A DNA stretch of 64,000 nt from Streptomyces qaidamensis (GTDB lineage: Bacteria > Actinomycetota > Actinomycetes > Streptomycetales > Streptomycetaceae), in contig NZ_CP015098.1 of the NCBI RefSeq assembly GCF_001611795.1, positions 8,370,001 through 8,434,000 of the forward strand, read 5' to 3'. Each line of letters begins with the position of its first letter. Position 1 is the stretch's first letter. A model generated the notes under the pieces. That model ran no database searches. It was not told the origin of the DNA and saw only the letters and a list, made by a program, of their open reading frames with translations. Shown one piece after another: positions 17,801-25,725 of the stretch. The position numbers and the translations under genes were made by a program.

Positions 17801-19782
17801 TGCGCCTGCACGAGGGCGCCGGTCCGCTGCGTCACGAACCGGGCGCACGGGCCGCCGCCCAGCTGTTCTGGGCGCACGGCACGACGGACGAGGAGCGGCA
17901 GAGCTGGACCCGGCGCGCGGTGTCCCTCGCCCGTGCCCGGGACACCTTCGGCCTGGCCCCCGCCATCGCCGACCTGCAGCGGGAGCTGGCGGACGTCGCG
18001 GGCGGAGAGGCGGCGGCCGCCTACCTGTTCGAGGAGCTCACGACCGGACCCGACGGCTTCGTCATCAGCGCCGGCACTCGCACCCTGCTGGACAAGTTCC
18101 GGCGCACCGTGGGGACATCGGCCTACGACGACGACCTCACCGCCCTCACCGACCCGGCCGCCCGCGAGCAACTGGTCGAGGCATGGCTGACGGCGTACAC
18201 CACCGCCACCGGCACCGACCTCACCCCCGGCGACCTGGCCGAGGCGGTGGCCGCCGAACTCTGCCCCGGCCTGACCCGCTACGAGTCCGACGCGCCGCTC
18301 ACGGAGACCGTCACGGGCCTGCTCGGCATTCACCCCCGCATCACCGGCCGCGCCCTCACGGTCCGTATCGACGAACTCCTGGCGCGGACGCGGCGCTTCC
18401 GCACGCACGACGTCCCCGGTCACCGCGCCTACCAGCACCGCCGCGCCGCTCTGGTGGACGCCGAACGTGCCCGTCTCCGCCTGGACGAGTACCGGCCCCG
18501 CGTGATGTCGGCGTTCGTACGCGGCAGGCTCATCGACGAGGTGTACCTCCCGCTCATCGGCGACAGCCTCGCCAAGCAGCTCGGCACCACGGGCGAGTCC
18601 AAGCGCACCGACACCGGCGGCCTGCTCCTGCTCATCTCCCCGCCGGGCTACGGCAAGACGACCCTCATGGAGTACGTCGCCGACCGACTCGGCATGATCC
18701 TCGTGAAGGTCGACGGCCCGGCACTCGGCCACACCGTCACCTCGCTCGACCCGGCCGAGGCCCCGAACACCACCGCCCGCCAGGAGATCGAGAAGATCAA
18801 CTTCGCGCTGGCGGCGGGCAACAACACCCTCCTCTACCTCGACGACATCCAGCACACCTCACCCGAACTGCTCCAGAAGTTCATCCCCCTCTGCGACGCC
18901 ACCCGCCGCATCGAGGGCGTGCGGGACGGCGAGCCGCGCACCTACGACCTGCGCGGCAAACGCTTCGCCGTCTGCATGGCCGGCAACCCCTACACCGAGT
19001 CCGGCAGCCGCTTCCAGGTGCCCGACATGCTCGCCAACCGCGCCGACGTGTGGAACCTCGGCGACGTCCTGACCGGCAAGGACGACCACTTCGCGCTCAG
19101 CTTCGTCGAGAACGCCCTCACCGCCAACCCGGTCCTCGCCCCGCTCGCCGGCCGCGACCGCGCCGACCTCGACCTGCTGATCCGCCTCGCCCAGGACGAC
19201 CCGGCGGCCCGCGCGGACCGCCTGACGCACCCGTACACCCCCGCGGAGCTGGAACCGGTCCTGGCCGTGCTCCGGCACCTGCTCACCGCCCGGGAGACGG
19301 TCCTGGCCGTGAACGCGGCGTACATCGCCTCGGCGGCCCAGTCGGACACGACCCGCACGGAACCGCCCTTCCGGCTCCAGGGCTCCTACCGCACCATGAA
19401 CAAGATCGCCCAGCGTGTCCAGCCCGTCATGAACGACGCCGAACTCTCCGCGCTGATCGAGGACCACTACCGGGCCGAGGCCCAGACCCTCACCACGGGA
19501 GCCGAGGCCAACCTGCTCAAGCTGGCCGAACTGCGAGGCACCCTCACGGCCGAACAGTCGGCACGCTGGACGGAATTGAAGGCGGCCCACGTCCGAGCCC
19601 AGTCGCTCGGCGGCCCCGAGGACGACCAGCTCACCCGAGCCGTGGGGGCCCTCGGCCTCCTGGCCGACCGGATCGCAGCCGTCGAGTCGGCGATCAACCG
19701 GGTCGGCGACCCACGACACATGATCGCCAACCCGGCGGCTCGGCACGCGGCACGGCCGGTGCCGGATGGTGGTGGGGACTGA
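14860..19782 (+). CDS. Giant flotillin-associated AAA ATPase (annotated elsewhere as 'DNA repair ATPase')
   Basis: The protein has about 1,640 residues from ATG 14860 (ribosome-binding site GAGAGGCA), against an open frame starting 24 codons earlier. Regions in order: a charged N-terminal helix; an unassigned beta-rich region (about 60-430) with repeated GG-turn strands; a long helical, coiled-coil-rich region (about 450-860) full of Leu/Glu/Arg heptads; a further unassigned domain; and one AAA module near the C-terminus with Walker A PPGYGKTT (about 1261-1269), Walker B LLYLDDIQ (about 1321-1329) and a downstream sensor/Arg region NRADVWNLGD. No nuclease or helicase motif is visible. The DNA-repair label is homology-transferred and I would not rely on it. 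The operon context suggests a motor working on a flotillin-organised membrane platform. Confidence 0.8.
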   Translation: MTIGPDTGTTIGPDTRTYDSVDTGTYEVLRDRLTAQAAELARRAEALNARRSEEFGSTRLELAGTERLRTEHAATLRDIVAVGDVLLVGSNAVPGREAATRVGDVLTLHDRDLGRLPDDAVPGLLDDPAFVREFAALHRYYRQAGLLRLVRTEGKLLAVFRTGEREDDTRVLRWSLSDEGQATFLDARGERDHVLPPSQDLEWTDSTREDHILGRHPHVSINGEVFVSTVGGVLTVKVDDDTETGAGVHTEPVDEPLQSLADADIAHARVGALILLRVRPYKENTDRHLVFNTLTRAVVRLDGIGRSCRRLPEDQGIAFPGGYCLATGTHKTYELDTAELEFEREIHSPNGEDVLYAFQARAEGRSLLLPYNTIRKEMANPLPCNGWALFDDGALAVLRADNAEPRRVHPVQLWNSPYVSDTYAAAQPVGTGPLARIGNADLVRGISDCLSITGAVADTTPTREVYEALLAACARAADTHHWLSDPELGDLRTPLTQLRDTAQQVLAEFETVQALTRQAADALTEATERVAGVVRRLRGESPRSAAGWVSGLTELHQAQGHLLTLKDMRYADTARIEELAADTESDLDAFGRRAVAHLGREDAFADHHADVERLVADAESIATVAEAVPVAARMDELADGLRTVTEVVAGLDIADATVRTAILERVAEVLGGVNRARAALDGRRRALLEREGRAEFAAEFALLGQAVTGALAAAGSPEACDEQLARLLVQTENLESRFAEFDDFLATLADKRDEVHEAFSARKQTLADARARRAERLADSAARVLRTVVRRATALPDADAVATFFTSDPMPAKVRRIAGELRGLGDHVRAEELDGRLKAARQEAFRVLRDRTDLYADDGRTIRLGTHHFAVNAQPLDLTLVPHGDTLAFALTGTDYRSPVTDPDFTATTRPYWDRPLPSESVEVYRAEHLAARLLDEHGPEALAEADLPTLVRQAAEKAYDEGHERGVHDHDATAILTALLRLHEGAGPLRHEPGARAAAQLFWAHGTTDEERQSWTRRAVSLARARDTFGLAPAIADLQRELADVAGGEAAAAYLFEELTTGPDGFVISAGTRTLLDKFRRTVGTSAYDDDLTALTDPAAREQLVEAWLTAYTTATGTDLTPGDLAEAVAAELCPGLTRYESDAPLTETVTGLLGIHPRITGRALTVRIDELLARTRRFRTHDVPGHRAYQHRRAALVDAERARLRLDEYRPRVMSAFVRGRLIDEVYLPLIGDSLAKQLGTTGESKRTDTGGLLLLISPPGYGKTTLMEYVADRLGMILVKVDGPALGHTVTSLDPAEAPNTTARQEIEKINFALAAGNNTLLYLDDIQHTSPELLQKFIPLCDATRRIEGVRDGEPRTYDLRGKRFAVCMAGNPYTESGSRFQVPDMLANRADVWNLGDVLTGKDDHFALSFVENALTANPVLAPLAGRDRADLDLLIRLAQDDPAARADRLTHPYTPAELEPVLAVLRHLLTARETVLAVNAAYIASAAQSDTTRTEPPFRLQGSYRTMNKIAQRVQPVMNDAELSALIEDHYRAEAQTLTTGAEANLLKLAELRGTLTAEQSARWTELKAAHVRAQSLGGPEDDQLTRAVGALGLLADRIAAVESAINRVGDPRHMIANPAARHAARPVPDGGGD

Positions 19783-19932
19783 GATGAGAGGGGCCCGCCG
19801 ACGGGGCGTGGCAGCGAGCGCACGGGGCGCTGTGATGAGCCCTTGGCGGTGCCGCCTCGGCTGCCGCCGGAGACTTCCGAGATCGTGTCTACCTGATCCG
19901 ATTCCCCGAAGTCAGTGGAACCGGCGGACGAT

Positions 19933-21156
19933 TCAGCGGGTGTCGCGAGCGGGAACGGGAGCCGACTCATCACCAGGGATGCCGGCGATGTCCTCGACCT
20001 TGAACAGGCGGGCGATCGGTACGTCGGTGGAGCTGTGGGCGATGATCGAGAAGGCGATACACACGGCGATGAGGGTGAACGCCTCCTCGCCCTGCGGAAT
20101 CCCGGCCTGGAGCACCAGCAACCCGTACACCACGGAGGCGAACCCCTTGGGCCCGAACCAGGCGGCGACCAGCTTCTCCTGCCGGGTGAACCGGGTGCCG
20201 ACCAGTGACAGCAGCAGCGAGGCCGGCCTGATCAGCACGATCGCGAGGACGACGGCGACGTAGCCGCCGAAGGACAGGTCGCCGAACAACTGCGGCGTCA
20301 GCAGCGCCCCGAACACCAGCAGGGCGGCGAACTTGGCCAGCTCCGCAAGCATCTCGCCGAGCGGTTCGAACGCCTCCTTCGCCTCCAGCGACCGCGCGGT
20401 GAGCACCGCGCCCGCGGAGAACGCCGCGAGGTAGGGGTTGGCGTGCGTGAGGTGGCACAGGGCGTACAGGGTCACGCCGATGGCCAGAGGCAGCAGCGGC
20501 TGAAGCTTGGGCTCGGCGCCCAGCAGCCTGAACCGTACGAGTTCGATCACCACGAAGGGCAGGACCAGGCCGAAGACGAGGCCGAGCACCAGTTCCAGCG
20601 CGATCTTCCCGAGCGACGCCTCCGCATGCCCGGAGGTCGGCCCGGCCGCGGCGATGAGGACGAGGACCACCGGCAGGGCGAGCCCGTCGTTGATTCCGCT
20701 CTCCACGTTCAGCAACTGCCGCAGTTTCGACGGGACTTCCTTGCGCCCGACGATCGCCGAGGCGAACACCGGGTCGGTCGGCGCGAGGACGGCGCCGACC
20801 AGGAAGGACGTCGTCCAGTCCAGACCTACCAGGTAGTGCGTGATCAGCGCCATGCCGACGAACGCCAGCGGCATGCCCAGCGCGAGGGCGCGGGCCGGGT
20901 TGCGCCAGTTCTCCCGCAGCTTGGGGAAGGAGACGTGCATGCCGTCGGTGAACAGCACCGCGAACAGCGCCAGATCGGCCGTGACGGACACGATGTCGCT
21001 GTCCGGCGTGATGTGGATCAGCCCGAGGAAGCCGTCACTGACGAGCGCCCCGCCGACCAGGAAGAGGAACGAGGTGGACAAGACAGTCCGGGCGGCAAGC
21101 CCCGACAGCAGCACCGCGATCAGCAGCGCCACCCCGAAAACCACGACAAGAACCAT
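19933..21156 (-). CDS. Cation:proton antiporter, CPA1/NhaP type
   Basis: The 407-residue protein has about 12 membrane helices and the CPA1 transport residues in APTDPVFASAIVG and NVESGINDGLALP (the ND pair). It exchanges Na+ or K+ for H+ across the plasma membrane. ATG 21156 is preferred to an upstream TTG. It is convergent with the ATPase gene, with 150 bases between the two stops, and is a single-gene unit. There is no C-terminal RCK domain, unlike the second antiporter at 48938. Confidence 0.92.
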   Translation of the reverse strand: MVLVVVFGVALLIAVLLSGLAARTVLSTSFLFLVGGALVSDGFLGLIHITPDSDIVSVTADLALFAVLFTDGMHVSFPKLRENWRNPARALALGMPLAFVGMALITHYLVGLDWTTSFLVGAVLAPTDPVFASAIVGRKEVPSKLRQLLNVESGINDGLALPVVLVLIAAAGPTSGHAEASLGKIALELVLGLVFGLVLPFVVIELVRFRLLGAEPKLQPLLPLAIGVTLYALCHLTHANPYLAAFSAGAVLTARSLEAKEAFEPLGEMLAELAKFAALLVFGALLTPQLFGDLSFGGYVAVVLAIVLIRPASLLLSLVGTRFTRQEKLVAAWFGPKGFASVVYGLLVLQAGIPQGEEAFTLIAVCIAFSIIAHSSTDVPIARLFKVEDIAGIPGDESAPVPARDTR

Positions 21157-21419
21157 GACCAAAACCCCCGACCGACGAAGAGACTTGTCCTCACATCGCC
21201 GACCAGGCTTCCCGGCACACCAGTGGGAACCCTACACGTTCTTTATACTGCGCTGACAGGCACCTGGATGGGGTGAGGATCGGCGAGATCCCGTGCTCGT
21301 AGGGCCCTCCTCATCAGATGTCGCCCGTGAGGTTGCCGCGGCCGATGGCTGGTCCGCTGGTATGCCGGGGATCCCTTCGGCGTCCTCATGCGGGTCCCCG
21401 CGTGCCTCCGGCCAAGACG
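21157..21419. other. Intergenic region between antiporter and nitroreductase genes
   Basis: It must hold the antiporter promoter on the minus strand; AGTATAAAG and TAGGGT occur at 21228-21253, but no convincing pair of -35/-10 hexamers can be named. I see no gene. Confidence 0.35.
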
Positions 21420-21941
21420 TCACTCGCGTCCGCGGCTCTGCGGGCGGTGCCCGTCGGCAGCTTCGAGGCGGACGCACGGTATGGCGCGGCCGGCGTCGAG
21501 AAACGACGTCTCGCTGCCGTCGGCGGGCAGGCCCATGAACGCCCAGAGACGGCGGGCCGTGCGGGGGTGTCGACGGGAGTAGTCCGCCATGATCCGGGCG
21601 CCGTCGTCGGGGGAGAGGAAGCGGGCGGTGACTGCGTGGTAGCGGTTGCCGACTTGGACAACGGTCTTCGGATGCGCTCGCAGGTTGCGGTACCAGTCCG
21701 AGCCGGGACCGAAGCCGGAGGCGACGGTCCAGCCGAGGGGTACGGCCTCATGTGACACGACCTCGAGGACGACGTGGCGGTCGAGGCCCGTCCTGCGCCC
21801 GACGTGGTGCAGAAGCAGGAACCGTTTGCCGAAAACCGGTCCGAGCCCGACACGGAAGAGGAGGAGTGGTGCCCGCGCGGCCAGGCGCCGCCAGCCGGTC
21901 GGAAGCGTTGGTCTGGTCTCGTGGGTCTCTCTGTGGGGCAT
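21420..21941 (-). CDS. F420-dependent nitroreductase-family (Ddn/DUF385) protein
   Basis: The 173-residue protein matches deazaflavin-dependent nitroreductases. The block FGKRFLLLHHVGRRTGLDRHVVLEVV is followed by the typical ASGFGPGSDWYRNLRAHPKTVVQVGNR and a C-terminal YSRRHPRTARRLWAFMG. Family members use reduced F420 to reduce quinones or nitro compounds, often at the membrane. ATG 21941 follows AAGG. The gene points away from a degenerate PP2C gene at 22107, with the shared 15-bp element between them. The same divergent arrangement recurs at 41990-43530, where this gene is the broken one. Confidence 0.85.
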   Translation of the reverse strand: MPHRETHETRPTLPTGWRRLAARAPLLLFRVGLGPVFGKRFLLLHHVGRRTGLDRHVVLEVVSHEAVPLGWTVASGFGPGSDWYRNLRAHPKTVVQVGNRYHAVTARFLSPDDGARIMADYSRRHPRTARRLWAFMGLPADGSETSFLDAGRAIPCVRLEAADGHRPQSRGRE

Positions 21942-22031
21942 CGTTGCCTTCCAGGAGTGTCGTCGGAGGTTCCGGTCTTCGGCCTCGACTGGGTGAAGGG
22001 CCGGTGCGGGGTGCGCCATCACCAGGAAACC

Positions 22032-22046
22032 ATTGCATAGTCTAAA
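22032..22046 (+). promoter_or_regulatory. Shared 15-bp element, copy a
   Basis: ATTGCATAGTCTAAA, in the divergent region between the nitroreductase (21941, minus) and the gutted PP2C gene (22107, plus). It agrees with copy b upstream of the intact PP2C at 14 of 15 positions. Confidence 0.65.
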
Positions 22047-22106
22047 TGCGGGGCTGTCGGACGTCGAAGGCGGCTCTCGAGCGCCGAGCCACCTCATGAG
22101 GACGTC

Positions 22107-22442
22107 ATGACCACGAGCCGCCAGGCGTCCGGGGCCCGACTCCTGTCCGTGTTGCCTGTGGGCGCGATGCCCGTGGCGGACGTCGCGGCGGGCCGCGCGG
22201 TGGGTTTCCAGCCGCTGGTCTCGCTCGGGCCCGCAGCGCAGGGCCTGAACCACGGTCATTCACCCCATGGTGGTACGCCAGGACAGCACGGTCGGCTTCC
22301 CGCAGCCGCCTGCCTGCGCGCCCTCGAAGCCCTGCGGGAGGACCTGGTACGGCACACCGCAGGCCCTCCACGCGACGACGGGGCCATGCTCCTGCTGCGC
22401 TTCCATGGTCATGAGAAGGGAAAATCTGTTCGCGACGTATGA
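22107..22442 (+). pseudogene. Internally deleted copy of the membrane PP2C/SpoIIE phosphatase gene
   Basis: The 111 codons are open, but the product is only the two ends of the 362-residue phosphatase encoded at 42442. Residues 11-47 (LLSVLPVGAMPVADVAAGRAVGFQPLVSLGPAAQGL) match its first membrane segment. Residues 75-110 (ALEALREDLVRHTAGPPRDDGAMLLLRFHGH) match its C-terminus. About 250 residues, including the remaining helices and nearly all of the metal-binding catalytic domain, are missing. The upstream element and start context match the paralogue, so this is a duplicated gene that later lost its core. A truncated protein may still be made, but cannot be a phosphatase. Confidence 0.85.
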
Positions 22443-22476
22443 GTGAGCAGGTGCTTCGACGCGATACAAAGGACGT

Positions 22477-23013
22477 ATGCCGCAGTACGAGACCCCTGTG
22501 GGGGCCATGGACGATGTAGACGAGGTCACCCGAGCGGTGCTGACCGCGTCCCGGTTGCTGGTGGCCGTCTCCGCCCGCTCGCTCGCCGCGGTCGAGGACA
22601 GAGTGACCCTCGCTCAGTTCCGGATGCTCGTCGTCCTCTCCAGCCGCGGGGCGACCAAACTGGTCGTCCTCGCTGACCTGCTCCAGGTGGCACCCTCGAC
22701 GGCCATGCGCATGGTGGACCGGCTCATCAACGCCGGGCTCGCCGACCGCCAGACCAACCCCGGCAACCGCCGCGAGACCCTGCTGCAGCTGACCGAGGAG
22801 GGGCGGCGCACCGTCGAGGAGGTCACCGCCAGGCGACGCGAGGAGATCGCCGGGATCGTCGCACGGCTCAGGCCGACACAGCGGCTGGCGCTCGTCGAGG
22901 CGCTGGGCGCCTTCAACGAGGCGGGAGGGGAGCCGCCCGCTCCCGACGCGGACGGTTCGGAACCGCATCCGCTCGGCTGGGGGGCGGACGTGGCAGGGGC
23001 ACGCGAGGCGTAA
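22477..23013 (+). CDS. MarR-family transcriptional regulator
   Basis: The 178-residue protein carries the winged helix of MarR proteins. VTLAQFRMLVVLSSRGATKLVVLADLLQVAPSTAMRMVDRLINAGLADRQTNPGNRRETLLQLTEEGR contains the recognition helix and the DxR-type wing. ATG 22477 follows AAAGGA. MarR dimers bind short palindromes and release them on ligand or oxidant sensing. No cysteine marks it as a thiol switch. It is the only MarR gene in the window and lies among genes that carry the TTTGC-N5-GCAAA element, which has MarR-operator form, so it is a candidate reader. Its own upstream region lacks a clear copy. Confidence 0.9.
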   Translation: MPQYETPVGAMDDVDEVTRAVLTASRLLVAVSARSLAAVEDRVTLAQFRMLVVLSSRGATKLVVLADLLQVAPSTAMRMVDRLINAGLADRQTNPGNRRETLLQLTEEGRRTVEEVTARRREEIAGIVARLRPTQRLALVEALGAFNEAGGEPPAPDADGSEPHPLGWGADVAGAREA

Positions 23014-23083
23014 GCGTCCGGCCGCTTACGCGCCGCGCTGGCCGAGTGGCGGACATGCCCGCTCTTCCCGGACTCCTCCACGT

Positions 23084-23098
23084 TTTGCATAATGCAAG
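23084..23098 (+). promoter_or_regulatory. Shared 15-bp element, copy d
   Basis: TTTGCATAATGCAAG, 51 bases before the membrane-protein gene at 23150. It differs from the perfect palindromic copy at 31108-31122 (read on the minus strand) by one base. Confidence 0.7.
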
Positions 23099-23149
23099 GG
23101 AAATGTGAGCGCGGTTCTCCGCGTGGGGACGGGAAAGGGTGAGTGACAC

Positions 23150-23857
23150 ATGCGCTGGTGGTGTCGCTCGCCACGCGATGTCGAGCCCCAGCTGATGGGG
23201 CATCTGCGTGCCACTGTGTGGGGGCCTGCCGAGTTCGTCGGCTTCCCGCCGTGGTGGCTGGTCGCAGAGGGTGTGTTCGTGGCGCTGTCGGCCGTCGTGG
23301 GCATCGTCGGCACGTCCGTCGTCGGGGCCTGGACGGGGCGCCCGGGGCTGACCGACGGCGTGGTCGGCCTGGTGTGTGCGCTCGCGCTCGCTGTCTACCT
23401 GATCGTGGTGCGGGCGGGCCGGGCGCTGGTGGGTGTCGTCGTCGTGCTCGCGCTGTGCCTCGCGGCGCAGGCGCCGCAGGCCGCCGCCGGTGTCGTCCTG
23501 GCGGAACAGGGTCGGGTGCAGTCCGTGGTGGTGACGTCGGTGCGGGATGCGGGGGCGTTGGGGGGAGGCCGCGGCCGCTATCTCTGCTCGGTGGCCGACC
23601 GGCGTGGGGTGCCTCTGGGGGTACGAGTCTGGCGCGGGTGTGGGCAGGCCACCCGCCCAGGCGACGCCCTTGCCGTCGTCTACGACCCGCAGGGACGGGT
23701 GCCGCCGCGCGGTGTCGGGTCGGGCGTGGGGGCGTTGCGTGCGTTGCTCGGACTCGCCGGGTGGGTCGCCGCTCTCGCCGCGGCGACGGTCGTCGCGGTC
23801 GTGCGCTCCTACCGGCTGACCGTCCCGTCCACCCGCCGACGGGACGGCGCCGGTTGA
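23150..23857 (+). CDS. Integral membrane protein of unknown function
   Basis: The 235-residue protein has an N-terminal cytoplasmic segment, three hydrophobic helices in the first half (about residues 38-62, 70-88 and 92-114) and another near 188-210. Between the last two is a ~70-residue extracytoplasmic loop with two cysteines (RYLCSVAD, VWRGCGQ) that could form a disulfide. The pattern is that of Streptomyces hypothetical membrane proteins; I do not recognise a named family. It is a single gene behind a copy of the shared element. Confidence 0.75.
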   Translation: MRWWCRSPRDVEPQLMGHLRATVWGPAEFVGFPPWWLVAEGVFVALSAVVGIVGTSVVGAWTGRPGLTDGVVGLVCALALAVYLIVVRAGRALVGVVVVLALCLAAQAPQAAAGVVLAEQGRVQSVVVTSVRDAGALGGGRGRYLCSVADRRGVPLGVRVWRGCGQATRPGDALAVVYDPQGRVPPRGVGSGVGALRALLGLAGWVAALAAATVVAVVRSYRLTVPSTRRRDGAG

Positions 23858-24185
23858 TCGGGTTGCGGTCGGCACCGCAACATCCTCGTCCTTCAGAACG
23901 ACCGCGGTGTGCCACTCGGGGTGTCGGTGATGCCCGTCGACTCCTCGGCGACCGCCTCGATGTGCATGCGCAGGGTCCGGGCTTGATGCGGGTGCCCCGT
24001 TCGTGACCGGCATGGTGCCGTGGCCCGCTTCCCGCCGCCCTCGCGAACCTCGGGGCAGGCTGTCCGTTCGGCGATGAGGACTCTGCGTGGGGGGCATGGG
24101 GTGTGCCCGCCCCAGAGCAGACCGGCCGAGGTGTCGATCTCTCACGCCTGCGGGTCGAAAGTTTCCGCAGGCGGTTGATGCGGTC
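23858..24185. other. Intergenic stretch with a possible minus-strand gene scrap
   Basis: Minus-strand codons here read ARTLRMHIEAVAEESTG and, in another frame, PEWHTAVVLKDEDVA. This looks protein-like, but I cannot assign it to a family and there is no complete frame. Nothing else is seen before the element at 24186. Confidence 0.3.
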
Positions 24186-24200
24186 TTTGCCCTGTGCAAA
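24186..24200 (+). promoter_or_regulatory. Shared 15-bp element, copy e
   Basis: TTTGCCCTGTGCAAA, with perfect TTTGC/GCAAA half-sites, 86 bases before the STAS-domain gene at 24287. Confidence 0.65.
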
Positions 24201-24286
24201 GATGACGGCGTGGAGGCACTGCTGGGTGCTTCCTGGAGCGCCGGGAAGCCTGGTCGGCACCTGTTGCCGAGCTGTCAGGAAAGCCG

Positions 24287-24724
24287 ATGCCACCACCTCG
24301 ACCCACCCCGCGAGATGACGAGACAGTCGATGCCGTGCCGGTGGGTGGCGATGAGTCGGCCTTGCTGCAAGAACCCCAAGAGGCGGCATTGTCGTCGAGA
24401 CTGTCCGTCCATCGGGAGGTCGGAGAAGGTTCTCCGCCGCGACTGGTGTTGCACCTCGCGGGAGATCTCGATGTCGACACCGCGCCGGGACTGCGTGAGG
24501 ATGTGACGGTACTCGCCGCCCACTCAACCGCAGGCTTGCTGGTGCTGAACCTGTCGGGGATCACGTTCTGTGACACCCCGGGGCTCTACACGTTGCTGGC
24601 TCTTCGCCAGACCCTGCCGCTGGCTGATGTCGACGTGCTGTTCACCAGCGCCAGCTCGGAGCTCCGGACCGCTGCCGACCGAGCCGGTCTGACCACGCAT
24701 CTGGCTTTGGGGGACGTTCCCTGA
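24287..24724 (+). CDS. STAS-domain anti-anti-sigma factor (RsbV/SpoIIAA-like)
   Basis: The 145-residue protein has a ~40-residue acidic N-terminal extension and then a STAS domain: LVLHLAGDLDVDTAPGLREDV, LLVLNLSGITFCDTPGLYTLLALRQ. The switch site is D96-T97; Thr replaces the usual phosphorylated Ser, which is still phosphorylatable. In partner switching, the unphosphorylated form binds an anti-sigma kinase and frees a SigB/SigF-type sigma factor. PP2C phosphatases restore that form. The window supplies two such sigma factors and one such phosphatase, all behind the same 15-bp element, but no RsbW kinase. ATG 24287 follows AGGAAAG. Confidence 0.85.
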   Translation: MPPPRPTPRDDETVDAVPVGGDESALLQEPQEAALSSRLSVHREVGEGSPPRLVLHLAGDLDVDTAPGLREDVTVLAAHSTAGLLVLNLSGITFCDTPGLYTLLALRQTLPLADVDVLFTSASSELRTAADRAGLTTHLALGDVP

Positions 24725-24824
24725 ATGCGGAGCCGGTGCACCCTCGCTGCCTGGCCGGGAGCGATTCGAAACACGTAGACCGCACCGGCCCGACGTGCCC
24801 GGGGGCTGTCGCCCGTACGAGCGG

Positions 24825-25545
24825 TCGCTGGGTGGCGAGGACCTCGCGTTCGTGGACGCGCCGGGTACGAGCGGCTCGTCACCACCACGCCGGACGGCGG
24901 ACCCGTGCCGGCCGTTCTGCTCGTGGCGGCCGACGGACAGGGCGGGGAACCGCAGTCGTTGGGAGCATCTGGAGATTCTGGACGCTCTTGGCGTACGGCA
25001 CGTCGTGCTCGCTGTGACGCGCAGCGACCTCGCGGACCCGAGCCGGTGCGGGCGGCGGCGTCGAGGGCATGGCCGCCATCTTCCTCGGCACAGTATTGGT
25101 GAGCGCGGTCACCGGTGCCCGAGTGGGCGACCCACGCCACCAGTCGGCCCGGCCGGCCTGTGCGTCACCACTCCCGCCCCCCTGGAGGTAAGGCTGTGCC
25201 TGGACCGCGCGCCCGCAACTTGGGCGGCCCGCAACGGTCGTCACCGGAACCCGTCGTCCGCACCTCGGGCGCCGGTGACCGGCCGGCGACGGGCGACGGC
25301 ACAGGCCGCCTGCGGGCACAGGGGCTGTGGTGCCCGCAGGAGGACGCGGTGTGGCCCGGATGGCCGTCAAGGTGCACGGCGCTCCCGATGGCGTCTGGGC
25401 CGGGGGCAGGTTCTGCCGACACCGGACCGCCGGCTGTCGGCCCGGCCGGTTGATGTCCGAATCGGCGGACGGCCTGCCCCCGACGGCCGTCGCCGGGGCC
25501 ACGAACGGGCAGCCCCGACGGTCCACGGTACGGATCAGATTCTGT
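24825..25545 (+). pseudogene. selB: Decayed selB (selenocysteine-specific elongation factor)
   Basis: Fragments in all three plus-strand frames line up in SelB order. LAFVDAPG (G3 box region) is followed by VPAVLLVAADGQGGEPQS, EHLEILDALGVRHVVLAVTRSDLADP (G4 region with TRSD), VSAVTGARVGD, TTPAPLEVRLCLDRA, ATVVTGT, GVARMAVKVHGAPDGVW, and TPDRRLSARPVDVRIGG. At least six frame changes are needed. The N-terminal GTP-binding P-loop (GHVDHGKST) and the C-terminal SECIS-binding winged helices are absent. It cannot encode a working factor. Confidence 0.75.
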
Positions 25546-25725
25546 CGGCCACCGGTGTGACCACGGCGGCACACGCGGTCCGCAGGGCCGTGATGAGGGC
25601 GGCCTCGCGGACGAGGTGGTGGCACAGCAGTCCCAGGGCCCGGGGTTCGACAGGGGCGACGGGCGGATGCCTTCCGGGCCATGAGCGGCCTTCTGGCCCC
25701 CCTCGGCCGAACCGGGGGAGAGAAG

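Noticed and set aside
14860..19782. Calling the giant ATPase a DNA-repair enzyme
   Set aside because: No helicase, nuclease or SMC hinge motif is visible and its neighbour is a flotillin; the label appears to be transferred annotation.
22032..22046. The shared element as a plain vegetative -10/-35 promoter
   Set aside because: No conserved -35 hexamer is found 16-18 bases upstream across the copies, and the palindromic copies fit an operator better; the -10 overlap remains possible for the CTAAA class.
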